DNA of 16,940 nucleotides from NCBI GenBank assembly GCA_002399445.1, contig DHDR01000003.1, forward strand, positions 45,024 through 61,963, written 5' to 3'. The position numbers and the translations under genes were made by a program. The stretch's first letter is position 1. Each line of letters opens with the position of its first letter. This DNA comes from Ruminococcaceae bacterium UBA4871. Lineage in GTDB: Bacteria; Bacillota; Clostridia; Oscillospirales; Acutalibacteraceae. Positions 6,920-15,014 of this stretch are shown piece after piece. Under the pieces are notes generated by a model. It had not been told where the DNA came from and did no database searches. It worked only from the letters and a program-made list of their open reading frames with translations.

Positions 6920-8311
6920 ATGAGGCACTATGGCAAAAAAATGTTTGCCGCAGCACTTGCAGCATCTTTAGTAGCTGCGTCCCTTACTGGCTGCGGCGGG
7001 ACGGCCAGCAGCGGCAGTTCTGCTGGTTCTACGGGAAATACGGCAGCTTCCTCCGGGAAAGGTCAGGTTTATTATTTGAACTTTAAACCGGAGCAAGCGG
7101 ACCAGTTTAATGCAATTGCAAAAGCTTACACCCAAAAGACCGGTGTATCGGTGAAAGTGCAGACGGCAGCATCCGGTACTTACGAGCAGACATTAAAATC
7201 AGAAATGGCAAAGAGTGATGCTCCGACAATCTTTATTTGTAATGGCCCTGTTGGTTACAAGACGTGGGGAAGTTATTACGCAGATCTGACAAATGCAGAT
7301 ATTACCAAACACCTGACAAACACTTCGCTGGCGCTGAAGGATGGAAACAAGATTGTGGGGGTGCCGTTGGCAGTTGAAGGCTATGGCATTATTTACAATC
7401 AGGCTATTATGAACAAATACTTTAAGCTGGACGGCGCAAAGGCGAAAAGCATGGACGAAATTAACAATTTTGCAAAACTGAAAGCGGTTGTCGAGGATAT
7501 GACGGCTAAAAAAGCAAAATTGGGCATCAAGGGCGTATTTGCAAGTACATCGCTGAAGACCGGCGAAGATTGGCGCTGGCAAACACATCTGGCAAATATT
7601 CCGATTACTTATGAACTGCAGGATAACAAAACTGATATTGCCGCCGGTGTGAAAGAAATCAAGTTCAAGTATTCTGATGAATATAAGAATATTTTTGATT
7701 TGTATCTTAATAACTCTGTTACCGATAAAAAAATGCTGGGCAGTAAGAGTGTTGGTGATTCCACTGGTGAGTTTGCGCTTGGGCAGGTGGCAATGGTTCA
7801 AAATGGTAGCTGGGTCTGGAGTGACATCAGTAAAACAGACGGAAATGTTGTTGGAAAAGATGACATTAAATTCATGCCGATTTACACAGGCCATTCCGGC
7901 GAACAGGATCAGGGCCTGTGTATTGGGACAGAAAATTTTGCCTGCATTAACACAAAAGCTTCCGCTGATGACCAGAAGGCTTCCATTGACTTCCTGAACT
8001 GGCTTTATACCGGTGAAGGTATGGACTATGTTACCAAGGGTGCAAGTGATGGCGGCTTGGGCTTTATCGCTCCTTATGATACTTTTAAGGGTAAATCACC
8101 TGACGGTCCGCTTGCAAAACAGGTGGTACAATGGGAGAATAATAAAAAAGTCAAGATTGTGCCGTGGGATTTCACCTGTTTCCCAAGTCAAAATTTCAAA
8201 AACAAGTTTGGTGCCGCTCTGCTCCAATATGTGCAGGGCCAAAAAACTTGGAGCGATGTCAAAAACGAAGTTGTGAAGGACTGGAAATCTGAGGCAGCGG
8301 CTACTGCGTAA
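6920..8311 (+). CDS. Carbohydrate ABC transporter substrate-binding lipoprotein (maltodextrin-type)
   Basis: ATG 6920 has an ideal ribosome binding site (AAGGAG at 6907-6912) and gives 463 residues; the in-frame TTG at 6896 lies upstream of that site. The lipoprotein signal MRHYGKKMFAAALAAS...ASLTGC places the lipidated Cys at residue 25. A Gly/Ser/Ala-rich linker follows, to about residue 50. The mature part fits family 1 extracellular solute-binding proteins (QADQFNAIAKAYTQKTGVSV; later GQVAMVQNGSWVW and the C-terminal YVQGQKTWSDVKNEV). It would capture oligosaccharides at the cell surface and hand them to the two permeases downstream. Maltodextrin specificity is inferred from the malQ and phosphorylase genes in the same operon. 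Lactate, raffinose or other oligosaccharides are not excluded by the protein alone. Confidence 0.9.
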   Translation: MRHYGKKMFAAALAASLVAASLTGCGGTASSGSSAGSTGNTAASSGKGQVYYLNFKPEQADQFNAIAKAYTQKTGVSVKVQTAASGTYEQTLKSEMAKSDAPTIFICNGPVGYKTWGSYYADLTNADITKHLTNTSLALKDGNKIVGVPLAVEGYGIIYNQAIMNKYFKLDGAKAKSMDEINNFAKLKAVVEDMTAKKAKLGIKGVFASTSLKTGEDWRWQTHLANIPITYELQDNKTDIAAGVKEIKFKYSDEYKNIFDLYLNNSVTDKKMLGSKSVGDSTGEFALGQVAMVQNGSWVWSDISKTDGNVVGKDDIKFMPIYTGHSGEQDQGLCIGTENFACINTKASADDQKASIDFLNWLYTGEGMDYVTKGASDGGLGFIAPYDTFKGKSPDGPLAKQVVQWENNKKVKIVPWDFTCFPSQNFKNKFGAALLQYVQGQKTWSDVKNEVVKDWKSEAAATA

Positions 8312-8353
8312 TTGATTCAGTAAACAGCAGCTGTTCCATTTGTAAGAAAGCGG

Positions 8354-8392
8354 ATAGTGAGTGCAGTTGCAGAACTCACTCACTATTTTTTT
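8354..8392 (+). terminator. Intrinsic terminator/attenuator between binding-protein and permease genes
   Basis: ATAGTGAGTG (8354-8363) pairs perfectly over 10 bp with CACTCACTAT (8377-8386) around a 13-nt loop, and the right arm runs into seven T residues (8386-8392). An alternative register AGTGAGT/ACTCACT is also possible. No good promoter is visible between this hairpin and the permease gene. It therefore most likely acts as a partial terminator, or a 3' mRNA stabiliser, that keeps binding-protein expression higher than permease expression, a common arrangement in such operons. Confidence 0.82.
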
Positions 8393-8490
8393 GCATGCAT
8401 TATTTTAGAGGACTTTTTAAGTGGCTTTCTTATTTTTGCCTGACAGTTTGCAATTAAAAATTGCGGAAATCATTAAGGGGGAATCCCATT

Positions 8491-9336
8491 ATGCAAAGAA
8501 CACTGCGCAAGTATTGGGCTGTTTTTACCCTTCCTACACTTGTCTGCTTTATCCTTGCTTTCTTTATTCCATTTATCATGGGCTTTGGGCTTTCATTTGC
8601 AAAGTTCACGACGATAGTAGATGCGAAATTTGTTGGATTTTCAAATTATATAAAGGCTTTTTCGGGTGATGCCAGCTTTCTCTCAGCACTAGGCCGTTCT
8701 CTTATTTTTACAGCTGCCTGTGTGGTGCTGATTAACCTGTTTGGTTTTACATTGGCTCTGCTGCTGACACGTAAAATGCGGGGGACTAATGTGTTCCGCA
8801 CCATCTTTTTCATGCCGAACCTAATTGGAGGAATTGTACTCGGTTATATTTGGCAGCTCATTTTTAATGGCGTATTGGCAAAGTTTAATCAGACACTTAC
8901 AACGGATGGAAAATACGGGATTATCGGGCTGATTATTCTGATGTGTTGGCAGATGACCGGCTACATGATGGTCATTTATATAGCGGGTTTGCAGAATGTC
9001 AGTCCTGACCTGATCGAAGCGGCACAAATTGACGGAGCATCGGCATGGCAGACACTGATTCATGTCAAAATTCCGATGGTTATGCCGTCCATTACAATCT
9101 GTATGTTTATGACACTGGCCAATTCCTTTAAGCTTTTTGATCAGAATTTGGCTTTAACCAATGGTGCACCGGATGATACCTCTGCACTGGTCGCGTTGGA
9201 TATTTTTAAAACCTTCTACAGCCGTACTGGCTATGAAGGCGTTGGTCAGGCAAAAGCTGTTATCTTTACGATTATTGTTGCTGTAATTGCATTTGTTCAG
9301 TTACACGCTACCCGAGAAAAGGAGGTCGAAAACTGA
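8491..9336 (+). CDS. Sugar ABC transporter permease, MalF-type
   Basis: ATG 8491 follows AAGGGGGA (8475-8482) and gives 281 residues; the frame extends upstream to a TTG at 8461 but without support. Six membrane helices are visible, the first at about residues 9-32. The cytoplasmic EAA loop that docks the ATPase is clear near residues 184-204 (EAAQIDGASAWQTLIHVKIP). It is a compact MalF type without the large extracytoplasmic loop seen in Escherichia coli MalF. It would pair with the next gene product to form the membrane channel. Its stop overlaps the next start in TGATG, indicating coupled translation. Confidence 0.93.
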   Translation: MQRTLRKYWAVFTLPTLVCFILAFFIPFIMGFGLSFAKFTTIVDAKFVGFSNYIKAFSGDASFLSALGRSLIFTAACVVLINLFGFTLALLLTRKMRGTNVFRTIFFMPNLIGGIVLGYIWQLIFNGVLAKFNQTLTTDGKYGIIGLIILMCWQMTGYMMVIYIAGLQNVSPDLIEAAQIDGASAWQTLIHVKIPMVMPSITICMFMTLANSFKLFDQNLALTNGAPDDTSALVALDIFKTFYSRTGYEGVGQAKAVIFTIIVAVIAFVQLHATREKEVEN

Positions 9337-10208
9337 TGGTCAGGCAGAACAAAACCGCCAATAGAATCATTACAATTATTTTAATTTTGCTGTCTTGTGT
9401 TTTTATTCTCCCTATCCTGATTGTCTTGATGAACTCCTTTAAGGGGAAACTCTTTATTTCTGACCAGCCATTTGTGTTTCCAACATTTTTCAAGCGGGAT
9501 TTGGGGGAAGCAGGAATCCAGCCGAAAACTTTTGTAGGCGGTAAGAACTATGCCAGCGGGATTGAAAAAATCCATTTTTGGAGTGCGTTTGGGCGTTCAG
9601 TGTTTATCACTGTATTTGCAGTGTTGATTATTGTGCTGTTTACAGCAATGACCGCATGGTTTATTACACGTGTGAAAGGGCATTATTCCAGTTCGTTGTA
9701 TTACCTCTTTGTTTTTTCTATGGTCATTCCGTTTCAAATGGTCATGTTCCCAATGACAAAAGTAGCAAATGTCTTGCATTTAGACAATCCGATCGGTATC
9801 CTGGTTTTGTATCTCGGGTTTGGTGCGGGAATGTCCGTGTTTATGTTTTCGGGCTTTGTCAAAGGAATTCCAATTGATATAGAAGAGGCTGCAACAATAG
9901 ACGGATGCAATCCAATGCAGTGTTTCTTTAAAGTCGTTTTTCCCGTGATGAAGCCAACTATCATTACAGTCGCTATTTTAAATACAATGTGGGTATGGAA
10001 TGATTATCTGATGCCTTATCTGGTTATGGGCAAAGATTATCCCACCATTCCGGTTGCCATTCAGTATTTGCAGGGTGGTTATGGAAGTATTGATATGGGG
10101 GCAATGATGGCCATGTTGATTTTGGCGATTATTCCAATTGTCGTTTTTTATGCCTTTTGTCAAAAATATATTATCGAGGGCGTTGTTGCAGGCGCTGTAA
10201 AGGGTTGA
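9336..10208 (+). CDS. Sugar ABC transporter permease, MalG-type
   Basis: This encodes 290 residues. The ATG overlaps the previous stop by one base (TGATG) and has a strong site GGAGG (9321-9325) inside the preceding gene. It has six predicted helices. The EAA loop lies near residues 188-208 (EEAATIDGCNPMQCFFKVVFP), and the C-terminus (FYAFCQKYIIEGVVAGAVKG) is the classic MalG/CUT1 ending. It completes the importer membrane domain. No ATP-binding subunit is encoded nearby, so an MsmK/MalK-type ATPase shared among importers and encoded elsewhere would be needed. Confidence 0.94.
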   Translation: MVRQNKTANRIITIILILLSCVFILPILIVLMNSFKGKLFISDQPFVFPTFFKRDLGEAGIQPKTFVGGKNYASGIEKIHFWSAFGRSVFITVFAVLIIVLFTAMTAWFITRVKGHYSSSLYYLFVFSMVIPFQMVMFPMTKVANVLHLDNPIGILVLYLGFGAGMSVFMFSGFVKGIPIDIEEAATIDGCNPMQCFFKVVFPVMKPTIITVAILNTMWVWNDYLMPYLVMGKDYPTIPVAIQYLQGGYGSIDMGAMMAMLILAIIPIVVFYAFCQKYIIEGVVAGAVKG

Positions 10209-10254
10209 ATTCGCACCCTGCGGTACAAAATGCAAGAAGAGGATGGATAAAATC

Positions 10255-11835
10255 ATGCAGATTCCAAAACAACAAGAACGGCTTGGCCGCGGTGCAGGCG
10301 TGCTTCTTCCGGTTGCCAGTTTACCTTCCCAATTTGGCATTGGCACATTAGGCAGGGAAGCTTATCAATTCATCGACTTTCTGCAGGCGGCAGGCCAGCG
10401 TTATTGGCAGGTCCTGCCGCTGGGGCCAACCAGCTATGGAGACAGTCCTTATCAGAGTTTCTCTGCATTTGCCGGCAATCCTTATTTTATTGATTTGGAA
10501 ACACTGGTTCAGGAAGGACTGCTCACATGGGAAGAAGTCAGTGCACCGGATTGGGGCGATAATCCGACCAAAATAGATTATGCCCAAATTTATCAAAATC
10601 GGTTTCGTATCTTACGCAGAGCATTTATACGCAGCAGCCATCGTGAGACAGAAGAATACCAAAATTTTTGTAAACGGAATCAAGATTGGTTGGAGGACTA
10701 TAGCTTCTATATGGCAGTCAAAATGCATTTTGGTGCTCAGGAGTGGCTGAAATGGCCGGAAGAAATTCGCACCTGTCAGCCGGCTGCCCTTCAAAGTTTC
10801 AGAAAAAATTTATTACAAGATATAGAATTTTGGAAATTCTGCCAATTCAAATTTTCCGAGCAATGGTTTAAACTAAAAGCATATGCGAATGAACGTGGGA
10901 TTTCCATTATCGGGGATATACCAATCTATGTTTCACTTGACAGTGCGGATGTTTGGCGGCATCCATCTTTATTCCAACTGGATAAAAAACGGCAGCCCAC
11001 AATGGTAGCAGGTGTGCCGCCGGACAGCTTCAGTCAAACAGGCCAGCTTTGGGGCAACCCACTGTATAACTGGGATGAGATGGGAAAAGATGGTTTTGTA
11101 TGGTGGAAAAAGAGAATGGCTTTTTCTGCGAAACTCTATGATATTGTCCGTGTGGACCACTTCATTGGAATTGTCCGCTATTACGCAATCCCTTATGGCA
11201 GCTTGACTGCCCAAAACGGTGAGTGGTGCCGCGGCCCGGGTGCAGCACTGATTCGTGCAATCAGTGCTGTGATGGGAGATTCCAAAATCATTGCAGAAGA
11301 TCTTGGCTGTGTCGTGCCGGAAGTGGAAGAGTTGCGTGAAGCGGCAGGTTATCCTGGAATGAAAATTCTGGAGTTTGCATTCGACAGCGGCAGTGAGAAT
11401 CTAAATTTGCCATGTCATTATTCGCAGAACAGTGTCGTTTACGGCGGCACACATGACAATGAGACACTGGTGGGCTTTTTCCGGCACCAACCATTGCGCA
11501 GCCTTCATTTTGCATGCGATTATCTGCATGTTCGTAAGAAAAAGGACCTTCCTGCGGCATGCATCCGTGCAGCTTATGCGAGTGTGGCAGATACGGCGGT
11601 GATTCAAATGCAGGACTTACTTGGCCTCGGTAATGAAGCGCGCACCAATTTTCCTTCTACGATTGGGACCAACTGGCGCTGGCGGCTTTTACCAAATCAG
11701 TTGACGGATGAACTCAGCGTAAAGATGCATGATTTGTCCGAACTGTATGCACGTTTGCCGTCTGCGGTGCAAGAAAAGCAGCTATGCGCAGAGGAGAAAT
11801 GTCCAAAAGCGGCAGCAGAAAACAGAAAAGTTTGA
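10255..11835 (+). CDS. malQ: 4-alpha-glucanotransferase (amylomaltase, GH77)
   Basis: From ATG 10255 the enzyme has 526 residues, a standard length for short bacterial amylomaltases. ATG 10243 is in frame but abuts the AAGAAGAGG site (10234-10242), so 10255 is preferred. The start GAGVLLPVASLPSQFGIGTLG is typical of the family. All three GH77 catalytic residues are present: nucleophile Asp301 in RVDHFIG, acid/base Glu348 in IIAEDLG, and Asp401 in GGTHDNET. The enzyme moves alpha-1,4-glucan segments between maltodextrins in the cytoplasm. It would lengthen short imported oligosaccharides for the phosphorylase and release glucose. It lies 46 nt after the permease gene and 25 nt before glgP, in one operon. 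Confidence 0.96.
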   Translation: MQIPKQQERLGRGAGVLLPVASLPSQFGIGTLGREAYQFIDFLQAAGQRYWQVLPLGPTSYGDSPYQSFSAFAGNPYFIDLETLVQEGLLTWEEVSAPDWGDNPTKIDYAQIYQNRFRILRRAFIRSSHRETEEYQNFCKRNQDWLEDYSFYMAVKMHFGAQEWLKWPEEIRTCQPAALQSFRKNLLQDIEFWKFCQFKFSEQWFKLKAYANERGISIIGDIPIYVSLDSADVWRHPSLFQLDKKRQPTMVAGVPPDSFSQTGQLWGNPLYNWDEMGKDGFVWWKKRMAFSAKLYDIVRVDHFIGIVRYYAIPYGSLTAQNGEWCRGPGAALIRAISAVMGDSKIIAEDLGCVVPEVEELREAAGYPGMKILEFAFDSGSENLNLPCHYSQNSVVYGGTHDNETLVGFFRHQPLRSLHFACDYLHVRKKKDLPAACIRAAYASVADTAVIQMQDLLGLGNEARTNFPSTIGTNWRWRLLPNQLTDELSVKMHDLSELYARLPSAVQEKQLCAEEKCPKAAAENRKV

Positions 11836-11860
11836 AGTAAATAAAAGGGGGATCATGTGT

Positions 11861-14188
11861 ATGCAGCCATTTCAGAAAGCGATTATTCAGAAGCTGAAGG
11901 ATGAGTACCACACAGAGCTAGGTAAAGCGACAACAAAACAACTCTATCACGCTGTTTCAAAAGCAGCTTTAGACACATGCTGGGATGTTTGGCAGAAACC
12001 GGTGGCAGGAAAAACTGTCTGCTATTTGTCTGCAGAGTTCTTATTGGGCCGGCTTATCCACAGCAACCTGTTCAATCTGGGTTTGCTGAATGAGACGGAA
12101 GATCTATTGAAAGACGCGGGCATTCACCCAAATGTTTTTGAGGACGTAGAAGATGATGCTTTGGGCAATGGCGGCCTAGGTCGGCTTGCGGCATGCTTCC
12201 TTGACAGTGCCGCAACACATGGAATTCCACTGATGGGTTATGGTATCCGTTACCGTTATGGTCTATTTAAGCAGCACTTTTCCTATGGCTGCCAGCAAGA
12301 GGAAGCCGACGATTGGCTTGCATGGGGAGACCCATGGAGTATTCGCCGCGAGGAGGACAAAGTCCGTGTCAATTTTGGCGACCAGAGTGTCTGGGCAGTT
12401 CCATACGATATGCCGGTAATCGGTTACGGCGGCAAAATGGTGAATACTTTGCGTTTATGGCAGGCTGAGGCGGTTACTCCATTTGACTTCCATTCCTTCA
12501 ATGAACAAGAATATAACAAATCTTTTCAGCAGAGAAATGATGCGGAGGCAATTTCCGCGGTACTGTATCCAAATGATGACACAGACAGCGGCAAGCGCCT
12601 GCGTCTGAAACAGCAGTACTTTTTCTCCAGTGCATCACTGCAGAGTATTTTTGCCGCATATACCAAAAAATATGGTGAGAATTACGACAAATTTGCTGAT
12701 GCCTATGCCATTCAACTCAATGATACTCATCCGACTGTTTCCATTCCGGAACTGCTGCGTCTGTTAATGACACAGGGACATATGCAGTTTGAACCCGCTT
12801 TTCAAGTGGTACAGAAGACATTTGCTTATACAAATCATACCATTATGGCAGAAGCACTGGAAAAGTGGAACCTTGCGTTATTTCAGTCTGTTCTGCCGGA
12901 AATTTATCCGTATGTAGTAATGCTGCAGAACCGTCTTTCCAATGAACTCATCCAAAGGAAAATTACCGATACGAGTCGATACAACATAATTCAGGATGGC
13001 ATGGTTCACATGGCCCGCATGGCAATCTATTCTACTCATTCCACGAACGGTGTTGCGAAAATCCATACGGAAATTATCAAGCACCGTGCCTTGCCGGAAT
13101 GGTATGCTTTGTATCCTGAGCGCTTTAACAATAAGACGAATGGCGTTACCCAGCGCCGCTGGCTTGCTTTGTGCAACCGCGAACTTGCCTCTTTCATTAC
13201 AAACCGCATTGGCGATGGATGGATAACAGATTTTTCACAACTGTCAAGGCTGAAGCCTTATGCGGAGGATCCAATTTCCCGCAAGCAATTTCTGCAGATT
13301 AAGCACACAAAGAAAGATCAACTGGCAGATTATATGTACCGAAAAGATAATTTTGGTTTAAATACGAATAATATTTTTGATATTCAGGTCAAACGGCTGC
13401 ATGAATATAAACGGCAACTGCTCAATGCATTTTCTATTTTGGACATTTATTTTGGTTTAAAAGACGGCCGCATTCAAGAATTTTATCCGACTACCTTTAT
13501 TTTCGGTGCAAAAGCAGCGCCGGGATATTACCGTGCAAAAGGAATCATTAAGTTTATTCATGAGGTGGCTAATCTTGTTAATTATGACCATGCCGTTAAC
13601 CGTAAAATGCAGGTCGTTTTTGTCAGTAACTATAATGTTTCCTATGCGGAAAAATTAATCCCTGCCGCCGACATCAGCGAGCAGATTTCTACTGCGGGGA
13701 CCGAGGCTTCCGGTACCAGTAACATGAAATTTATGATGAATGGTGCCGTCACAATGGGAACTTACGATGGTGCAAACATCGAAATTGTGCAGAATGCCGG
13801 AGAGAGTAACAACTACATTTTCGGCGCGCGGGTGGAAGATCTGCAAAAAATTGAAAATTCGTATGATCCCCAAAAGCTGTATATGGAGAAACCACGCATT
13901 AAACGTGTTATGGATACGCTGATCGACGGTACACTGACAGACGGTGGAACCGGATGGTTCCGTGAACTGTATGATTCTATTCTGAAAGGTGCAAGCTGGC
14001 ATAAACCGGATCATTATTATCTGCTGCTTGATTTTCTGCCGTATTGTGAAGCGCGTTTGCGCGCAAACCGAGATTATGTGAATCGGGATGAGTTTGCAAA
14101 GAAATGCCTTTTGAATATCGCGGCGGCTGGGCCATTTACCAGTGACCGAACTGTCCGGCAGTATGCAGACGAAATTTGGCATATCTGA
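11861..14188 (+). CDS. glgP: Glycogen/maltodextrin phosphorylase (GT35)
   Basis: ATG 11861 is 9 nt after the GGGGG site (11847-11851) and gives 775 residues. The frame extends far upstream into malQ, and ATG 11855 is too close to the site. Motifs are complete: GNGGLGRLAACFLDSAATHGI near residue 103, the GYGIRYRYGLFKQ loop, DIQVKRLHEYKRQ near residue 506, and the pyridoxal-phosphate lysine Lys623 in GTSNMKFMMNGA. The enzyme uses phosphate to release glucose-1-phosphate from the non-reducing ends of alpha-1,4-glucans in the cytoplasm. Placement after the importer and malQ suggests maltodextrin as the main substrate (malP role), but glycogen cannot be excluded from sequence. Transcription stops at the hairpin 44 nt downstream. 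Confidence 0.96.
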   Translation: MQPFQKAIIQKLKDEYHTELGKATTKQLYHAVSKAALDTCWDVWQKPVAGKTVCYLSAEFLLGRLIHSNLFNLGLLNETEDLLKDAGIHPNVFEDVEDDALGNGGLGRLAACFLDSAATHGIPLMGYGIRYRYGLFKQHFSYGCQQEEADDWLAWGDPWSIRREEDKVRVNFGDQSVWAVPYDMPVIGYGGKMVNTLRLWQAEAVTPFDFHSFNEQEYNKSFQQRNDAEAISAVLYPNDDTDSGKRLRLKQQYFFSSASLQSIFAAYTKKYGENYDKFADAYAIQLNDTHPTVSIPELLRLLMTQGHMQFEPAFQVVQKTFAYTNHTIMAEALEKWNLALFQSVLPEIYPYVVMLQNRLSNELIQRKITDTSRYNIIQDGMVHMARMAIYSTHSTNGVAKIHTEIIKHRALPEWYALYPERFNNKTNGVTQRRWLALCNRELASFITNRIGDGWITDFSQLSRLKPYAEDPISRKQFLQIKHTKKDQLADYMYRKDNFGLNTNNIFDIQVKRLHEYKRQLLNAFSILDIYFGLKDGRIQEFYPTTFIFGAKAAPGYYRAKGIIKFIHEVANLVNYDHAVNRKMQVVFVSNYNVSYAEKLIPAADISEQISTAGTEASGTSNMKFMMNGAVTMGTYDGANIEIVQNAGESNNYIFGARVEDLQKIENSYDPQKLYMEKPRIKRVMDTLIDGTLTDGGTGWFRELYDSILKGASWHKPDHYYLLLDFLPYCEARLRANRDYVNRDEFAKKCLLNIAAAGPFTSDRTVRQYADEIWHI

Positions 14189-14231
14189 AAAGAACAGGGT
14201 ATGCCGTTAGACAATATCAATAACAGATATA

Positions 14232-14268
14232 AAGTAAAGGCCTCTGTAAAAATCAGAGGCCTTTACTT
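14232..14268. terminator. Bidirectional terminator between glgP and the sortase gene
   Basis: AAGTAAAGGCCTCTG (14232-14246) and CAGAGGCCTTTACTT (14254-14268) form a perfect 15-bp stem with a 7-nt loop. It lies between convergent genes and is symmetric, so it can serve both strands. Neither side has a long uninterrupted T run, so efficiency may depend on the stem's own AT-rich ends. Confidence 0.88.
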
Positions 14269-14283
14269 ATGGAATCGGAATTC

Positions 14284-15012
14284 TTATTGTTTAATGAGTT
14301 TTCCGACAATTGCTAAACGGGCATTTTTGTAATCATAAGTGCAAGTACACAGGGTAATCAACCGGTCCTGCGGAGCAGCTAACACTTTACTGTTAAAGAT
14401 ACTGTTTTTTCTGGCATGATCAAGGAAATCCTTTTGTTCTACATTTGTTGCGAACCGGATGGGGAACATGGGAGAGGAGCCGCTCAACACATAACCTGCA
14501 ATCAGTTCCACTTTATAGGTGGCGGAAGGTGTTATAAGTTTCATGGTGGGATGTGCTTTGTAATAACTTTGACTCCGGTATTTTTCCAAGGAAGTGAACA
14601 TGTTTCCAGTTGCCAGATGGTGAGCAAAAACGACCGAGTTATCGTCGGTGAAATCCGGAGAATTCTTTTGATTTAGGAAGACAGCCCCGTTCTCGTTGCT
14701 GGTATTGTCTGCTCGGTGAGACAGATAATAGCGGTTGTCCTTTCCCTGAACAATTGGATAATTAATGGGCGTTCCGCTGCTGTAGATCCATGCGATTGCG
14801 TTGGGACAGGAGGATTTAAGAGATGCAAAGTCAATCGCAGAGGACCTTTGTACAGTCCTTGTGGCAAGACTGCTGTAGAATTGACGGCTTTCTGAACGGC
14901 TGGTCAATTCAAAAAACAAACCGCAGGCGAAGAAATCTACTGCCAACAGGCAGACTGCCAGACAAAGGGGAAAGGCAATGTTCCTTTTCTTTTTCTTCTT
15001 CTGCTTGCTCAT
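14284..15012 (-). CDS. srtB: Class B sortase
   Basis: This 242-residue protein has a lysine-rich start (MSKQKKKKKR) and one membrane anchor (about residues 12-35), so the catalytic domain faces outside. Class B features are present: IAWIYSSGTPINYPIVQGKDNRYYL, then the catalytic His131 in VVFAHHLATGNMFTSLEKY, Cys224 in ITLCTCTYDY, and Arg232 in NARLAIVGKL. The spacing of these residues is that of SrtB enzymes. It would cleave a C-terminal sorting signal and attach the protein to the cell wall or to another pilin subunit. The start follows an AGGAGG site (15024-15029, minus strand) located in the 3' end of the surface-protein gene. The two genes are 2 nt apart, so that protein is its most likely substrate. 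Confidence 0.95.
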   Translation of the reverse strand: MSKQKKKKKRNIAFPLCLAVCLLAVDFFACGLFFELTSRSESRQFYSSLATRTVQRSSAIDFASLKSSCPNAIAWIYSSGTPINYPIVQGKDNRYYLSHRADNTSNENGAVFLNQKNSPDFTDDNSVVFAHHLATGNMFTSLEKYRSQSYYKAHPTMKLITPSATYKVELIAGYVLSGSSPMFPIRFATNVEQKDFLDHARKNSIFNSKVLAAPQDRLITLCTCTYDYKNARLAIVGKLIKQ

Positions 15013-15014
15013 CT

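Noticed and set aside
7199..7894. 231-residue open frame on the minus strand opposite the binding-protein gene
   Set aside because: It lies wholly inside a well-supported lipoprotein gene, has no ribosome binding site of note and no recognisable motifs.
8450..8464. Inverted repeat GCAATT/AATTGC before the MalF-type gene as an operator or second terminator
   Set aside because: Only 6 bp with a 3-nt loop in AT-rich DNA and no T run. It is too short to separate from chance.
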